Positions 51,894-62,368 of a stretch of 64,000 nt of DNA are shown here, one piece after another. The stretch covers positions 18,476,001 through 18,540,000 of the forward strand of contig OY756970.1 in assembly GCA_963580455.1 (NCBI GenBank), given 5' to 3'. The translations under genes were made by a program, and so were the position numbers. This stretch comes from Euonymus europaeus. Taxonomy: Eukaryota; Streptophyta; Magnoliopsida; Celastrales; Celastraceae. The notes under the pieces are model-generated. The model searched no databases, was not told the DNA's origin, and saw only the letters and a list, made by a program, of their open reading frames with translations. How positions within the stretch are numbered: position 1 is the first letter of the stretch; every line of letters begins with the position of its first letter.

Positions 51894-52542
51894 TTTTTTT
51901 ATAATAGAAACATTTCATTAAATAAACTCTCCGAAGAGAGATACAAACCTTCTGAAAAGGCAGAACAAGCCCCCTAAAGAGGCAGAACAACTCACCCAAA
52001 GTGAGATCAACAGCTCCCACGCAAGGGAGAACAAAACATGGGAGAAAAAACAACAAAAGAAAAATACAAAAAATAGTACTGATGAGAATAATACAAGATT
52101 AACATCACCATAGAACCTATAAAGGTCAGATCTAAACACTGCTACCATATTATGGATAGTACACAACAAGATGGGCGCCGACAGCTGCATGAGATCTATA
52201 AGACCAGCCCAAATCCAGATCTGAGAAATGGGATGCCAAATCTGCACTTTCCACCACCATTAATTATGATCTGCAAAAATCCGAGGAAGTTCTAGCTCCA
52301 CATTATTAAAAACATAAAAGGAAAAAGAAACACACCAAAAGAAGATGAGAAGGGAAAAGGGAAGATGAAAATGGAGGGATGAAATGACGAGGAAATGGAA
52401 AGAAAGAGGATGAAACAAAGGAAAGAAAACAGATGGAACATATGGAGGGGAGGGGGAGGAGATCAGAGCCTCCTCCCCGTCCCAAAACTTCTTCGGCAAA
52501 GTTGAGAGCAGTGAGAGGAGAGAGGTGAGAGGAGAGAGAAAG
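51894..52542 (-). mobile_element. Retroposon with 10-bp TSD, minus orientation
   Basis: Exact duplication TTTTCCGTGT flanks it at 51884-51893 and 52543-52552. The left edge starts with a T run (a poly(A) tail on the minus strand) after a TTTAATGAAATGTTTCTATTAT-like 3' end typical of plant LINE tails. The right edge (5' end) is GA-rich. A 79-codon minus ORF has no recognised domain. Likely a 5'-truncated LINE or a processed retrocopy. Confidence 0.7.
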
Positions 52543-52552
52543 TTTTCCGTGT

Positions 52553-53677
52553 CTTTAATTGACTTTCATAAATTATTATTATTATTTTTAAATTGACTCT
52601 CATAAAATTATATGTGAAGTTTTTATCAGTTTAATTTTAAAAATATTTTACATATTACTTTTTTAAAATAAAATAAAAATAGAGTTCCAACGGTTGAGAA
52701 TCCAAAATTATCGTAATTTTGTTATAAATATTTCAGATATTTTTATATTATTATGTTACTCAAAATTATATTTTTTCGCTTATATAATCAATAAAAATAA
52801 TATTGAAGAAATTAATATTTTAAATTATAGATAACGATTTAGAGGATCTGACGAAAGTGTTGATGAATTGCAAATCAGTAAAACTGTAAAGTAACTCATT
52901 TATTATCTATTAGAGAAACTAGTAAGAACTAAGAGGAGCTGATTCTAAATATAGGTGTTTTGTTTGTTTGTTTGTTTTCAAACAATATGATATATCATTA
53001 TATTGAGAAATAAATGGAGATCCTAAGTTCTATATATGTATTTTTGGATACTCGGATCGCTTGATACTTGATAACTTTTAGTTTATTTTTGGATATTTTC
53101 TCACCTCTTAGTATATATTGATACTTGATAACTTTTAGTTTATTTTTGGATATTTTCTCACCTCTTAGTATATATTGATGTATTCACTCTAAGACTATGC
53201 TTGACATGAGGGTTAAGAGAAGTAGGGTTGAGAAGAGTTAATGAAAGTGAACTCTTGCCCCAAATTATAAGGGTTGAGAGGAGTTGAGAAGGTTCATGTG
53301 AGTGAACACTTTTCAACCTCTCATTTGGAGAATTTGAGAAAATAGGTGTTGATAGGGGTCGCTCAGTCACTAACGCCTCTCCAAAGCAAGACCTAAATCT
53401 GTAAAATGAAACTCTCTTATAAAAATTAAAATAAAATAGAGGTGAACAAATAACAACAATTTATGAAGTTAATGGGAAAGCTAAATATTGATTATGGAAA
53501 ATTCCGATGGTTACATATATAGAAACTACTTTTACTTCAATGCCATGTCATGAAGAATTGATTAATACTTTCTTACAAATACAGATAGGAAAGGGAAAGA
53601 CGAGCAATAATGGCTTTTATTATCAGTCTGACACTCTGTATTATTGTCTCTACATGACCCAGACCCATAACCAAACG
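52553..53677. other. AT-rich intergenic DNA
   Basis: No gene. Includes a 57-bp tandem duplication at 53061 and an oligo-GAGAAG/GGTTGAGA-rich stretch at about 53205-53350. Confidence 0.6.
53061..53174. repeat. 57-bp tandem duplication
   Basis: TTGATACTTGATAACTTTTA starts at 53061 and again at 53118. The two units appear identical through CACCTCTTAGTATATA. Confidence 0.92.
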
Positions 53678-53696
53678 TCAAATTCCAATCAAGAGA

Positions 53697-54662
53697 CTAG
53701 TGATCCTGATTGATGAAAGAAACAATGCGACTAAGCAGACTCACTGCACCCTCACAATCAGGTTTCTGCAAATGGAAAACGTGTCCTTCATCTTTGGTCT
53801 CAACAAGCTCAACCTTTCCTCCCCACCCACTTTCCTTCAACTTCTCAAAATAGTACCTTCCCCTCTCAACCAAAAAATCCTTCTCAGCAACACAAACCAT
53901 GACCCTGGCGCAGCCCAGGCTCGCAAATTTCGGATCAACCGCAGGATTCATCAAAGGGTCATCACTTCCACTTGTGTTAGGACTCGCAAAACGCCAAATC
54001 CCATCTGCCATGGCCTTCCCCTGCAGATTCTCAGCCTCAGAACCAATTGGGTCTTTTCCACCAAAAAATGGATGAACTAAAACAATCCCATTAACATTAA
54101 CACCCTCTAGTTTCTCTACTTCATGCCTGATGCACATATGATGTGCTAAAGTAGCACCGGCACTGTCACCTGCAAAGAAAACTTTACCAAAATCAGCAAA
54201 ATCATTCAACCACTGTTCAGGTCCGTTTCCATTGACGTGCGACGCAACCCATTTGAGTGCAGTCCAAGAATCATCGAAAGGAATCGGGACAGGATGCTCT
54301 GGGGCTCTCCTGTAATCGACGGAGACGGCGATGACATTGGCCTTGTCAACTACCAAATTGAGGTAATTGTGGTATGTGGGAGAGAATGCTGTTTCAACAA
54401 CAAAGCCTCCGCCATGAAAGTACACCAAGAGAGGGAGTTTTTCTTTGTTGTTATTTGGGTTTTGTTGTTTTGGTAGGTAGAGTCTAACTGATTGGTTGAT
54501 TTCTGGGGAGTAAACAACGTCTTTGGATTGGACGTTGGTTTTGGGATCTAGAGACGGTGGAACAATTTCGGCACCTAAAAGTCTCTCAACATGACCATCT
54601 TTGTATATGAGAAGAAATGGAGAGAAATCTTGCGCAATTTCAGATTGTTGGGTTGAATCCAT
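53697..54662 (-). CDS. CXE-type carboxylesterase, tandem copy A
   Basis: Intronless, 321 residues. The frame is open eight codons further upstream, but that first codon is TTG. The ATG at 54660-54662 (CTCCATGGATTC context) gives MDSTQQSEIAQDF and is the start. HGGG at 83-86, Ser167 in GDSAG, Asp262 in AEKDFLVERG, His294 in GHVFHLQKPD. All catalytic parts are present. A TATAAAA box (minus strand) lies at about 54718-54724, roughly 60 bp upstream. Nearly identical to the gene at 56323 (about 20 residue differences), in the same orientation. Probably cytosolic; substrate unknown. Confidence 0.93.
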   Translation of the reverse strand: MDSTQQSEIAQDFSPFLLIYKDGHVERLLGAEIVPPSLDPKTNVQSKDVVYSPEINQSVRLYLPKQQNPNNNKEKLPLLVYFHGGGFVVETAFSPTYHNYLNLVVDKANVIAVSVDYRRAPEHPVPIPFDDSWTALKWVASHVNGNGPEQWLNDFADFGKVFFAGDSAGATLAHHMCIRHEVEKLEGVNVNGIVLVHPFFGGKDPIGSEAENLQGKAMADGIWRFASPNTSGSDDPLMNPAVDPKFASLGCARVMVCVAEKDFLVERGRYYFEKLKESGWGGKVELVETKDEGHVFHLQKPDCEGAVSLLSRIVSFINQDH

Positions 54663-54984
54663 GGAGGATGAGAAGGAAATGATCAAGTGTATTATTGAAC
54701 TTAGAGATTGTGGTTGGTTTTATAGAAGGGATTGGAGTTGGAGGATTGGGCTTTTAAAACATTGAAGACAACGAAATGTTTGGTGGAGAAATTGAGTGCA
54801 TTTTGATTTTCACTAAAAAAAACAGAGACCAATTGATTGATGCTGGGGTCGGCATCGGGCCCGCCAAGACAGAAAATTTTAAGCCTTTGCCTAAGTTTGA
54901 AAACTCCCACCCCGATTTCAGGCCGGGCCTAAATTAATTTTATAAGCTTAAACCCAATTTAGGCCCAAAGGACTGAGTAATGTC

Positions 54985-55558
54985 CAACCCGAACTCGGTT
55001 ATTTTGAATCGGATTTCGGGTTTTTATTTTGTTAATTTTCAAGTTAACGGATCACCCGATAATTCAGTTGAATTTTTTATTTAAAATAAAATTTTTTATT
55101 TTAAAAAAAGGAAAGTAAAGAACTTAAACTAGATTATTACAGATTTACAGATTACTTATTTACTTTACTGGGCAATTCAGCAATTGGGCATCCATGGGCT
55201 GCTACTGCCAATTGCCAAATAAAAAGAAAGAAGAAAAGTGATCCTAATCCTATATTCCTAATTTTCTATGCTGGTATTGGATTTGGAGCCCAAATAGTTG
55301 AATACTTGAATCTTCCATGGACCATCAGATCAGATCCAATCATCCAACCCAATTAAGATTCAAGACATTATGTGCGTGGGCCGGCTTCGCAAATGTGGGC
55401 TTTTGTTCAAATAGTACCGGGTTACTTGGTTGACCCGAACCAGGTAGCCCGGTACTTTAAAATCAGGCTATCGGACCGGATTCGAGACATTGCAAAAGTG
55501 ACCGGGTCGGGTCAAACCCGATCCGATAACCCAGGACCCGACTCGCGGTGCACCACTA
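54985..55558. mobile_element. hAT-like MITE inserted in duplication unit A
   Basis: Its right part (CTATCGGACCGGATT, AAAAGTGACCGGG, GATAACCCAGGACCC, ending CCACTA) aligns by eye with the right part of the hAT MITE at 8454-9311. It fills exactly the stretch missing from unit B. The left end near 54985 (CCAACCCGAACTCGGTT) is less certain. Confidence 0.5.
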
Positions 55559-55947
55559 ATAAATATTACTAATGCACTGTCATATGTGCACAAATACATC
55601 ACATATATGCACAAGGACAATGTATATTTGGGTCTGGATGTTGGGCTTTGGGGCAGTCTAAATGGTCAGGTTTGGAGTTGGGCACAACTCCATAAATGAG
55701 GTCCTGGTTCGCTTGAGGCCTAAGATCGAGCTGTCAAGCCAAAAGTAACTTTAGATTTGAGTCGCGTTAAATCTCACGAGTCAAATGATAAAGCCTAGGC
55801 ACATGTGTTCTTGTGGACCGACTTATTTAATTTTTTTCACGATATGAAACATTGTAGATTTTAAAACCGCATAAAAACCAAAATATAGGCAACTACGAAA
55901 AGTTTTAATCACTAAAAACCATTTATGCTAATAAACTATTACACTAT

Positions 55948-56285
55948 GTTTGGATTGAGAGAGGGGAGGGAAAGAAAAATTTGAGAGAAACAAAAAAATA
56001 TAGTGGAGAGATAGTTAATTTTAACTGTTCTTGTTTAGATAATCAAAAGGTTGGGGAATGAAAAGTTAAAAATTATATTTGTATGAATTATAAGATTGAT
56101 ATAAATTTACCATGTTATTATTACTGTGTTTTTATAATGATACACTTATATATACATAATTTATATATATATATGATAATAATAATAATAATCGCGTTGG
56201 CCCCACATGCGTTGTATATATATATGTAAATACGAGGGGCAGTTATGGAAAATTGGAGTAAAAAGGAATGGGGCCCACTGTTTTT
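55948..56285. mobile_element. MITE related to the one at 24864, reverse orientation
   Basis: It begins ACACTATGTTTGGATTGAGAG and contains TAGTTAATTTTAACTG, AAGATTGATATAAATTTACC and GGCCCCACATGCG. These follow the reverse complement of 25120-25390 in order. It sits at the junction between the two CXE duplication units. Confidence 0.55.
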
Positions 56286-56322
56286 CACACCTTAGCGCCA
56301 AATTTTAATTCCAATCAAGAGA

Positions 56323-57288
56323 CTAGTGATCCTGATTGATGAAAGAAACAACGCGACTAAGCAGACTCACAGCACCCTCACAATCAGGTTTCTGCAAATG
56401 GAAAACGTGTTCTTCATCTTTGGTCTCAACAAGCTCAACCTTTCCTCCCCACCCAATTTCCTTCAACTTCTCAAAATAGTACCTTCCCCTCTCAACCAAA
56501 AAGTCCTTCTCAGCAACACAAACCATGACCCTGGCGCAGCCCAGGCTCGCAAATTTCGGATCAACCCCAGGATTTATCAAAGGGTCGTCACTTCCACTTG
56601 TGTTAGGACTCACAAAACGCCAAATCCCATCTGCCCAGGCCTTCCTTCGCAGATTCTCAGCCTCAGAACCAATTGGGTCTTTTCCCCCAAACGATGGATG
56701 AACTAAAACAATCCCATTAACATTAACACCCTCTAGTTTCCCTCCTTCATGCCTGATGCACATATGATGTGCTAAAGTAGCACCGGCACTGTCACCCGCA
56801 AAGAAAACTCTACCAAAATCAGCAAAATCATTCAACCACTCTTCAGGTCCGTTTCCATTGACGTGCGACGTAACCCATTTGAGTGCAGTCCAAGAATCAT
56901 CGAAAGGAATCGGCACAGGATGCTCTGGGGCTCTCCTGTAATCTACGGAGACGGCGATGACATTGGCCTTTTCAACTAACGAATTGAGGAAATTGTGGTA
57001 TGTGGGAGAGAAAGCTGTTTCAACAACAAAGCCTCCGCCATGAAAGTACACCAAGAGAGGGAGTTTTTCTTTGTTGTTATTTGGGTTTTGTTGTTTGGGT
57101 AGGTAGAGTCTAACAGATTGGTTGATTTCTGGGGAGTAAACAACGTCTTTGGATTGGACGTTGGTTTTGGGATCTAGAGATGGTGGGACAATTTCGGCAC
57201 CTAAAAGTCTCTCAACATGACCATCTTTGTATATGAGAAAAAGTGGAGAGAAATCTTGGGCAATTTCAGATTGTTGTGTCGAATCCAT
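56323..57288 (-). CDS. CXE-type carboxylesterase, tandem copy B
   Basis: Intronless, 321 residues from the ATG at 57286-57288; the in-frame codon further upstream is TTG, as in copy A. HGGG, Ser167 in GDSAG, Asp262 and His294 (EHVFHLQKPD) are all intact. Differences from copy A cluster around residues 100-107 (FLNSLVEK versus YLNLVVDK) and 214-226 (RRKAWADGIWRFV versus QGKAMADGIWRFA), near the expected acyl pocket and lid of this fold. The TATA-containing stretch is 5 bp further from the ATG than in copy A. Both copies look functional. Confidence 0.93.
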   Translation of the reverse strand: MDSTQQSEIAQDFSPLFLIYKDGHVERLLGAEIVPPSLDPKTNVQSKDVVYSPEINQSVRLYLPKQQNPNNNKEKLPLLVYFHGGGFVVETAFSPTYHNFLNSLVEKANVIAVSVDYRRAPEHPVPIPFDDSWTALKWVTSHVNGNGPEEWLNDFADFGRVFFAGDSAGATLAHHMCIRHEGGKLEGVNVNGIVLVHPSFGGKDPIGSEAENLRRKAWADGIWRFVSPNTSGSDDPLINPGVDPKFASLGCARVMVCVAEKDFLVERGRYYFEKLKEIGWGGKVELVETKDEEHVFHLQKPDCEGAVSLLSRVVSFINQDH

Positions 57289-57812
57289 GGAGGATGAGAA
57301 GGAAATGATCAAGTGTATAATTGAACTTAGAGATTGTGGTTGGTTTTATTTTATAGATGGGATTGGAGGATTAGGCTTTTAAAACATTGAAGATAACGAA
57401 ATCTTTGGTGGAGAATTTAGGGTGCATTTTTTATTTTCACTAGAAAAGAAAAACAGGGAACAATTGAATGGCACTGGGGTCACCATTGGCCTGGCCAGAC
57501 CAAAAATTTTAAGCCTAGTTCAAAGTCCGAAAACTTTGTTCGGACTTCAGCTCAAGCCTAGAATAATTTTATAAGTTCAAACTCAATTTAGACTCAAATA
57601 ACTCGGATTAATAGGCCAAAATATAAAATACACTTTATATATATACAATATAATATATTACTAATGCACTATGCAGTACATGTTTTCATCTCGACCGAAC
57701 CGGCTTATTTAATTTTTTTCATGATATAAAAAGAATCATAGATTTTAAAAGTGCTTCAAAACCACGGCAAGTTTTAATCGCTAAATGCCATTTACCTAAT
57801 AAACCGTTAAAA

Positions 57813-58239
57813 TCCAATTTGACCGCAAACCTGCGGAAATGAAAAAAAAATTGACTGATTTGTGAAAATACTATTTAAGACATAAAATTAATATTAATTT
57901 AAGAAATCACAGAGTAATCTTTTCAAGATTTAAAAGCTTCTCATTCATTTTCACCTCACCATTCTATCCTATTGTTTACTAAATAGATTGTTAGTTATTT
58001 AGTTTTTTATTAGATTAAAGTGTGGATTATGAGGTTGACTAGAATATATTTTATCTTTTTTTATTTTTGAGTTATATATATTTTTGTGTGTGTGTATATA
58101 TAATAATAATAATAATAATTAAATATTTATCAATTTATTATGAATTTTAAGTCGACAGTTCAATTTTTAGTCGACAGTTTGGTTTGTGTTTCAGTTTTCA
58201 GTTTTCAGTTTTTAGAGTTATTTTCAGTTTTCAGTTTTG
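57813..58239. other. AT-rich intergenic DNA with TAA microsatellite
   Basis: No gene. TGTGTGTATATATAATAATAATAATAA-type simple sequence lies near 58084-58120, followed by repeated CAGTTTTCAGTTTT motifs. Confidence 0.55.
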
Positions 58240-59107
58240 AGGGTGTGTTTTCAAAAAACTGAAAATGCGTTTGGTTTGATTATTCTGAAAAACAGGGCAG
58301 AGCTAGTCTTTTTTTTTCTTCCCAAATGACAATTGATCTATCAAAGAGATTGTTGTTGAGACTAGTAGTCTTGGCGAACATAATCAATGCCTTTGGGCCT
58401 CTCTAAGCATGGCTAAGTTAAGATCTTTAAACAATTCTTGTTGATATAAGATTCACCATCTTCATAATACCGTGGATTAATGTCAAATGCCTTAATTCCA
58501 ATACTGGACTCTTCTGCATCACAGATGAAGTAACACAAAGAGCCCGTAATACCTTGGGGATTTAGAGAAGCATTAAACAGCTAGTGGCATCCTATTATAT
58601 CAATAACAATAAAGGTTTTCACAATCCAAACAGCAAATCGACCTCCAAAAATTAAGATGGACATCCAAAAAAATTGAAGAACACCACAATAATGCTGATC
58701 TGAAAGAAAGAGGGGAATCTTACAAAGAGAAGAAGCAATCACCTTTGATTGTCGAAGAAGAGTCGAATCGCCAAACAGACCTACTCACCTGATGATCGGA
58801 GCCCCCACTCGCAGAAATCGCAGCTCGCGAACCCTAGAGGATGGAAGAACTCGACAGGAAGAAAGACGGGGAGGAGGTCTGTTCTCGTAGGGCTTTCGTA
58901 AATGACGGAGTCCTCCGTCATTTTCGTATGTTTTCCGTGTTTTTGTGAAAACACCAAAACGTTAAAAAATCGTTTTCATTTTTGTGCTGTAATTTTGGCC
59001 TGTTTTCAAAAATGTGTTTTCAAAAACAACCAACCAAACGAGTTTTCAGTTTTAACGAAAACTGAAAACTCAAAATGGGCTAAAAATGCCAAACCAAACG
59101 CCCCCTA
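58240..59107. mobile_element. TIR element with possible captured 5'UTR/exon
   Basis: Opposed ends: ACTGAAAATGCGTTTGGTTTG at the left and, reverse-complemented from the right, ACTGAAAACTCGTTTGGTTGG. The far right edge is CAAACGCCCCCTA. The interior at 58740-58900 is GC-richer and, on the minus strand, reads like a 5'UTR (CTCTAGGGTTCGCGAGC) ending at CATCAG/GTGAGT near 58789, a good splice donor. This suggests transduplicated gene DNA. The exact left boundary is unclear. Confidence 0.5.
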
Positions 59108-59700
59108 AAAAATCTTTAATCTTCAGCTAAACGGTTCGATACACGATTCAATTTTAAATACTATGTAAAAAGCACATACAAAGTAATTTTTCCAAGCCAA
59201 CTCCAACCATTAATTCTTAAAATTTTGTAGTATTAAAAGTTTCACATAAATTTAAAGACTCGTAGGTATTTAGTTGGAAAAAAAAGTAATACATGCGAAT
59301 GTGATTAGATTAGAAAAGTAATTAAAAAACCCCAATCTCATATTCCCCTTTACGACCTTCCACTTCCCCTTCCATTTTCTCCACTTTCACTCCTCCATCA
59401 AGAGTTGGATCTATTATTTCTTTATATAGATCTATTTTTTTATTTATCATTTCATGTTTTTTTTGTTTAAATTTAAAGATTTTACAGAATTTCTCTCTTC
59501 CGAATCTAGATCTCCTCCAGTCACTGTGGATCTTTGATCATCGGAGTTTTCGGTGTGCTCCGATGACATATAATCGATCTCTAGTGCTGAGATTCTTAGA
59601 TCTGAGAGAGTTTGGATACATACTGTAGATTCAAGTTGTAATCCGTGTAATTTTTTTTAGCCTCTATTCTCCAACATAGATTGGTGGAGTATGAAATTAT

Positions 59701-60926
59701 TAGGGATGACAATTGGCCCCGCCCAGACTCGACTTGCCCCGCCTTGTCCTGTGTGGTTTTTCCACGATTCGACATTGAGACGGGGTAGGGATTGAGTAAA
59801 AAAAACTAAACTTCCATGCGAGGCATGGCTGAATCAGCCCCGTAACTTGTCTCACCTTGTGTGGACTTTTCCTGATCCGACATTGGAACAGAGAGGGGAT
59901 GGAGGAAAAAAAACTCAACTTGCATGCGGGGCTGGGCAGGATCAGCCTCGTAACCCGCTCCGCTAATAACCCGATACTACCTAATACTGCTATATAAGAT
60001 ATATAGCAGTATTAGTTCTTATATAGCAGTATTAGGTAGTATCGGGTTACTAACGGAGCGGGTTACGAGGCTGATCCTGCCCAGCCCCACATGGATGGAG
60101 GAAAAAAAAACACAACCTGCATGCGGGGCTGGGCAAGATTAGCCTCGTAACCCGCTCCGCTAGTAACCCGATACTACCTAATACTGCTATATACTTATAT
60201 ATATACCTAAATTATAAAATTCTTTTATACTCACTCTGTTCCTAAATAACTGTTGTTTTAGAAATTTGTTTTTGTTTCAAAATATATGTCGTTTTGTAAA
60301 TCCAAAGCATAATTAATATTTTTTCCTAATTTTAACCTTATTTTTGTTTTTCACTATGAGCTTAATAATTGTACACATTAATTAGATTTCATATTTTTAA
60401 TAAGGGCATTTCAGTCCAATGCATTTAATTTTTAATAATATTATGACTATTTAATAGTTTTCTTAATTTTTGTGCAAAAAACTTAAACGACAGTTATCTT
60501 AAATCATATAATATGATCTTCTACTAAAAGTTAACTTAAATATTTGAATTGATATTGATAAACTCTAAATCTTAAGTTAAATTGGCATGGATCCTTTAAT
60601 ATTGTTCCAATAGAGATTTAGAAGTTTAGATTTTAATCAACACTAGTAAGTAGTAATCACCCTTAAGTTATTTAATTGTGTCGGATCATATTTATATATA
60701 AAACGTATAATATATTCCTACTCCTAATTTGATTGAATTTATTTAAATTAATGTTGTGTGATTGTATTGCTTTAACATGCTTTTGATTCTGGGTGGGCCG
60801 GGGCGGGTTGCTTCGGAGCGGTGATGAGACAAATGACTTGCGTCGAAGTTCGTGGCGATAAATCGGTAATAGAGGCTGCCATGATCTGGCCTGTCCCGCC
60901 CTGTGTTGTACCGTTGTTATCCCTTA
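59701..60926. mobile_element. hAT-like non-autonomous element, about 1.2 kb
   Basis: The left end is TAGGGATGACAATTGG. The right end reversed is TAAGGGATAACAACGG. The adjacent flanks share an AATTAT core (GAAATTAT and AGAATTAT), a possible degraded 8-bp TSD. GC-rich CCCCGCC/GGGGCGGG blocks near both ends are common in this group. It holds the 71-bp inverted repeat described separately. No transposase ORF. Confidence 0.55.
59928..60088. repeat. 71-bp near-perfect inverted repeat (hairpin), 19-bp spacer
   Basis: The left arm 59928-59998 and the reverse complement of 60018-60088 differ at only two positions. A third copy in direct orientation follows at about 60125-60193. Both begin GGGGCTGGGCA and run through CTCGTAACCCGCTCCG and CCGATACTACCTAATACTGC. 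Confidence 0.93.
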
Positions 60927-61127
60927 GAATTATCGACGGTTGTCTAATGAAGTTCATGTGTGTGATACGGTGTCATTCGAGAATATCTAGTAACAATTGT
61001 GTCTATATTTTTTTTTACTAGTCTGAATTAAAATTTACCTTTATAGTGGCCCGATTGTCTAAGATCTCAATTATCTATTTTCACATTAAAAACTTCATAC
61101 AATTGTCAAACATATTTTCCTTACAAA

Positions 61128-62337
61128 AGTGGAGTTTTTTTAAATATATCATTTTTAATAAATTAATTAGAGATATAACAATTGAATTATTTTTTTAGAT
61201 GAATGACACAATACACGCTGTTGACAACAACGTAACTTTCATTAGCTTTTTATTAATCACGCTGTTGACAATAATGTGATTAACTTTTATTTTTTTTATA
61301 CTAATCAGGCCGTTAACAATAGCATTATTAGTGCAAAAAAAGTAGTACAATCCCGTATCTGCAGCACTAGCATTCCTCACCATTTTCTCCTTTTTCTCTC
61401 TCTTTCCACTTTATCTCCTTCCACCTGCTCATGTTTTCGTCCTTTTTCAGAGCTAGTGGTGCCGTTTCGATCTTTGCCCATCTTGTGAGCTACCTCTATA
61501 GTTTCTTTCTACTACCGTGTTGTTCCATTATCAGACAAGAAGAATAAGAAAAGTTTAGTGGTGGATTCAAAGCCCACGCTCAAACCTATATTTGCTATCG
61601 TGCTCAGTCCGGTGCTATTCTTAGAGACAAGTACGGAAGATTCTCAGGTGCGGAAGAAAGGAGTTATCGAAGCCTTCGGCGCCTTTGGTATCAGGCAGCA
61701 GAAGGGGTTTGATCCGATCCATCGATAGGGGTCTCATGTCTGTCAATCACAGTAGCGCTGTGGTTCAAGGTGAAGGGAGAGTGCTGAACCGCGTAATGCA
61801 AAAAAAGAAAGATGAGATTGACACTTACGCGGTTTCCCCTTTCCTTAGCCTAGGATTCATAGTCAACTACGGAGGTCGGTCTCTCTCTGTAAGCGCGGGC
61901 AAGTGCTTGGTAGGCCAGTAGCCGCTTCTTCCCATTAGATCATGAAGTTGATTTCGGTGAGTTGGTGGAAGCCTGGAAAGAACCCGATGAAAGCGTTGAG
62001 AAGTTCTTACACAAGTGCAAAAAGAAGTTAAACCTTACTGTTGACAATAACATGGTGCAAAAAACGTAAAAATTATTGACACTGTTGTCAAACAGCGTGA
62101 CTAGCGTAAAAAAGGTAAAAATTAGTCACGTTGTCAACAACATGACTAATAAAAAATTAACGAAAGTCACACAACAACTAATAAAAAATTAACGAAAGTC
62201 ACACAACAACTAATAAAAAATTAACGAAAGTCACACAACAACGTGTATTATCATTTGTATAAAAAAATAATTCAATTGTTATATCTAAAATTAATTTATT
62301 AAAAAAATGATATATTGAAGAAAAAGAACTCACAAAA
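61128..62337. mobile_element. Long-TIR (Mutator-like) element with gene-like filler
   Basis: Left 61141-61260 and right 62220-62325 are inverted repeats of over 100 bp. Shared blocks in the same sense after reversal are ATATATCATTTTT, AATAAATTAATT, AGATATAACAATTGAATTA and AATACACG-TGTTG. The interior (61370-62040) is much GC-richer and gene-like, but all frames are broken and I do not recognise the source. Long TIRs plus foreign filler suggest a Pack-MULE type. Confidence 0.65.
62145..62240. repeat. Three 32-bp tandem repeats in the right TIR
   Basis: Units at 62145-62176, 62177-62208 and 62209-62240 appear identical (ACTAATAAAAAATTAACG..., ending CACACAACA). The left TIR has a related CACGCTGTTGACAA repeat instead. 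Confidence 0.92.
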
Positions 62338-62368
62338 GTTGTGGTCATTGTCATAAATGAAATCAACT

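Larger units (their letters stand above)
53678..57812. repeat. Tandem segmental duplication carrying the two CXE genes
   Basis: The blocks starting at 53678 and 56304 (both from AATTCCAATCAAGAGACTAG) match through the gene and about 300 bp of upstream DNA. Similarity resumes at TTACTAATGCACT (about 55568 and 57658) and TTATTTAATTTTTTTCA (about 55825 and 57705). Unit offset is 2626 bp. Unit A has an extra ~570 bp at about 54985-55558 that unit B lacks. Confidence 0.85.

Noticed and set aside
53700..54080. 126-codon plus-strand ORF, repeated at 56326-56706
   Set aside because: Antisense shadow of the CXE genes; its conservation is explained by the duplication.
54663..54686. Eight extra N-terminal codons on both tandem CXE genes
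   Set aside because: The first codon is TTG and the next in-frame ATG gives the normal family N-terminus.
56295..56302. E2F-like GCGCCAAA near CXE copy B
   Set aside because: Lies 3' of a non-cell-cycle gene at the duplication border; most likely chance.
61685..61921. 78-codon ORF inside the long-TIR element
   Set aside because: No recognised domain, and other frames of the same filler look equally gene-like and broken.
62145..62240. Regular 32-bp repeats resembling a CRISPR array
   Set aside because: Units are directly adjacent with no spacers, in a plant transposon TIR.
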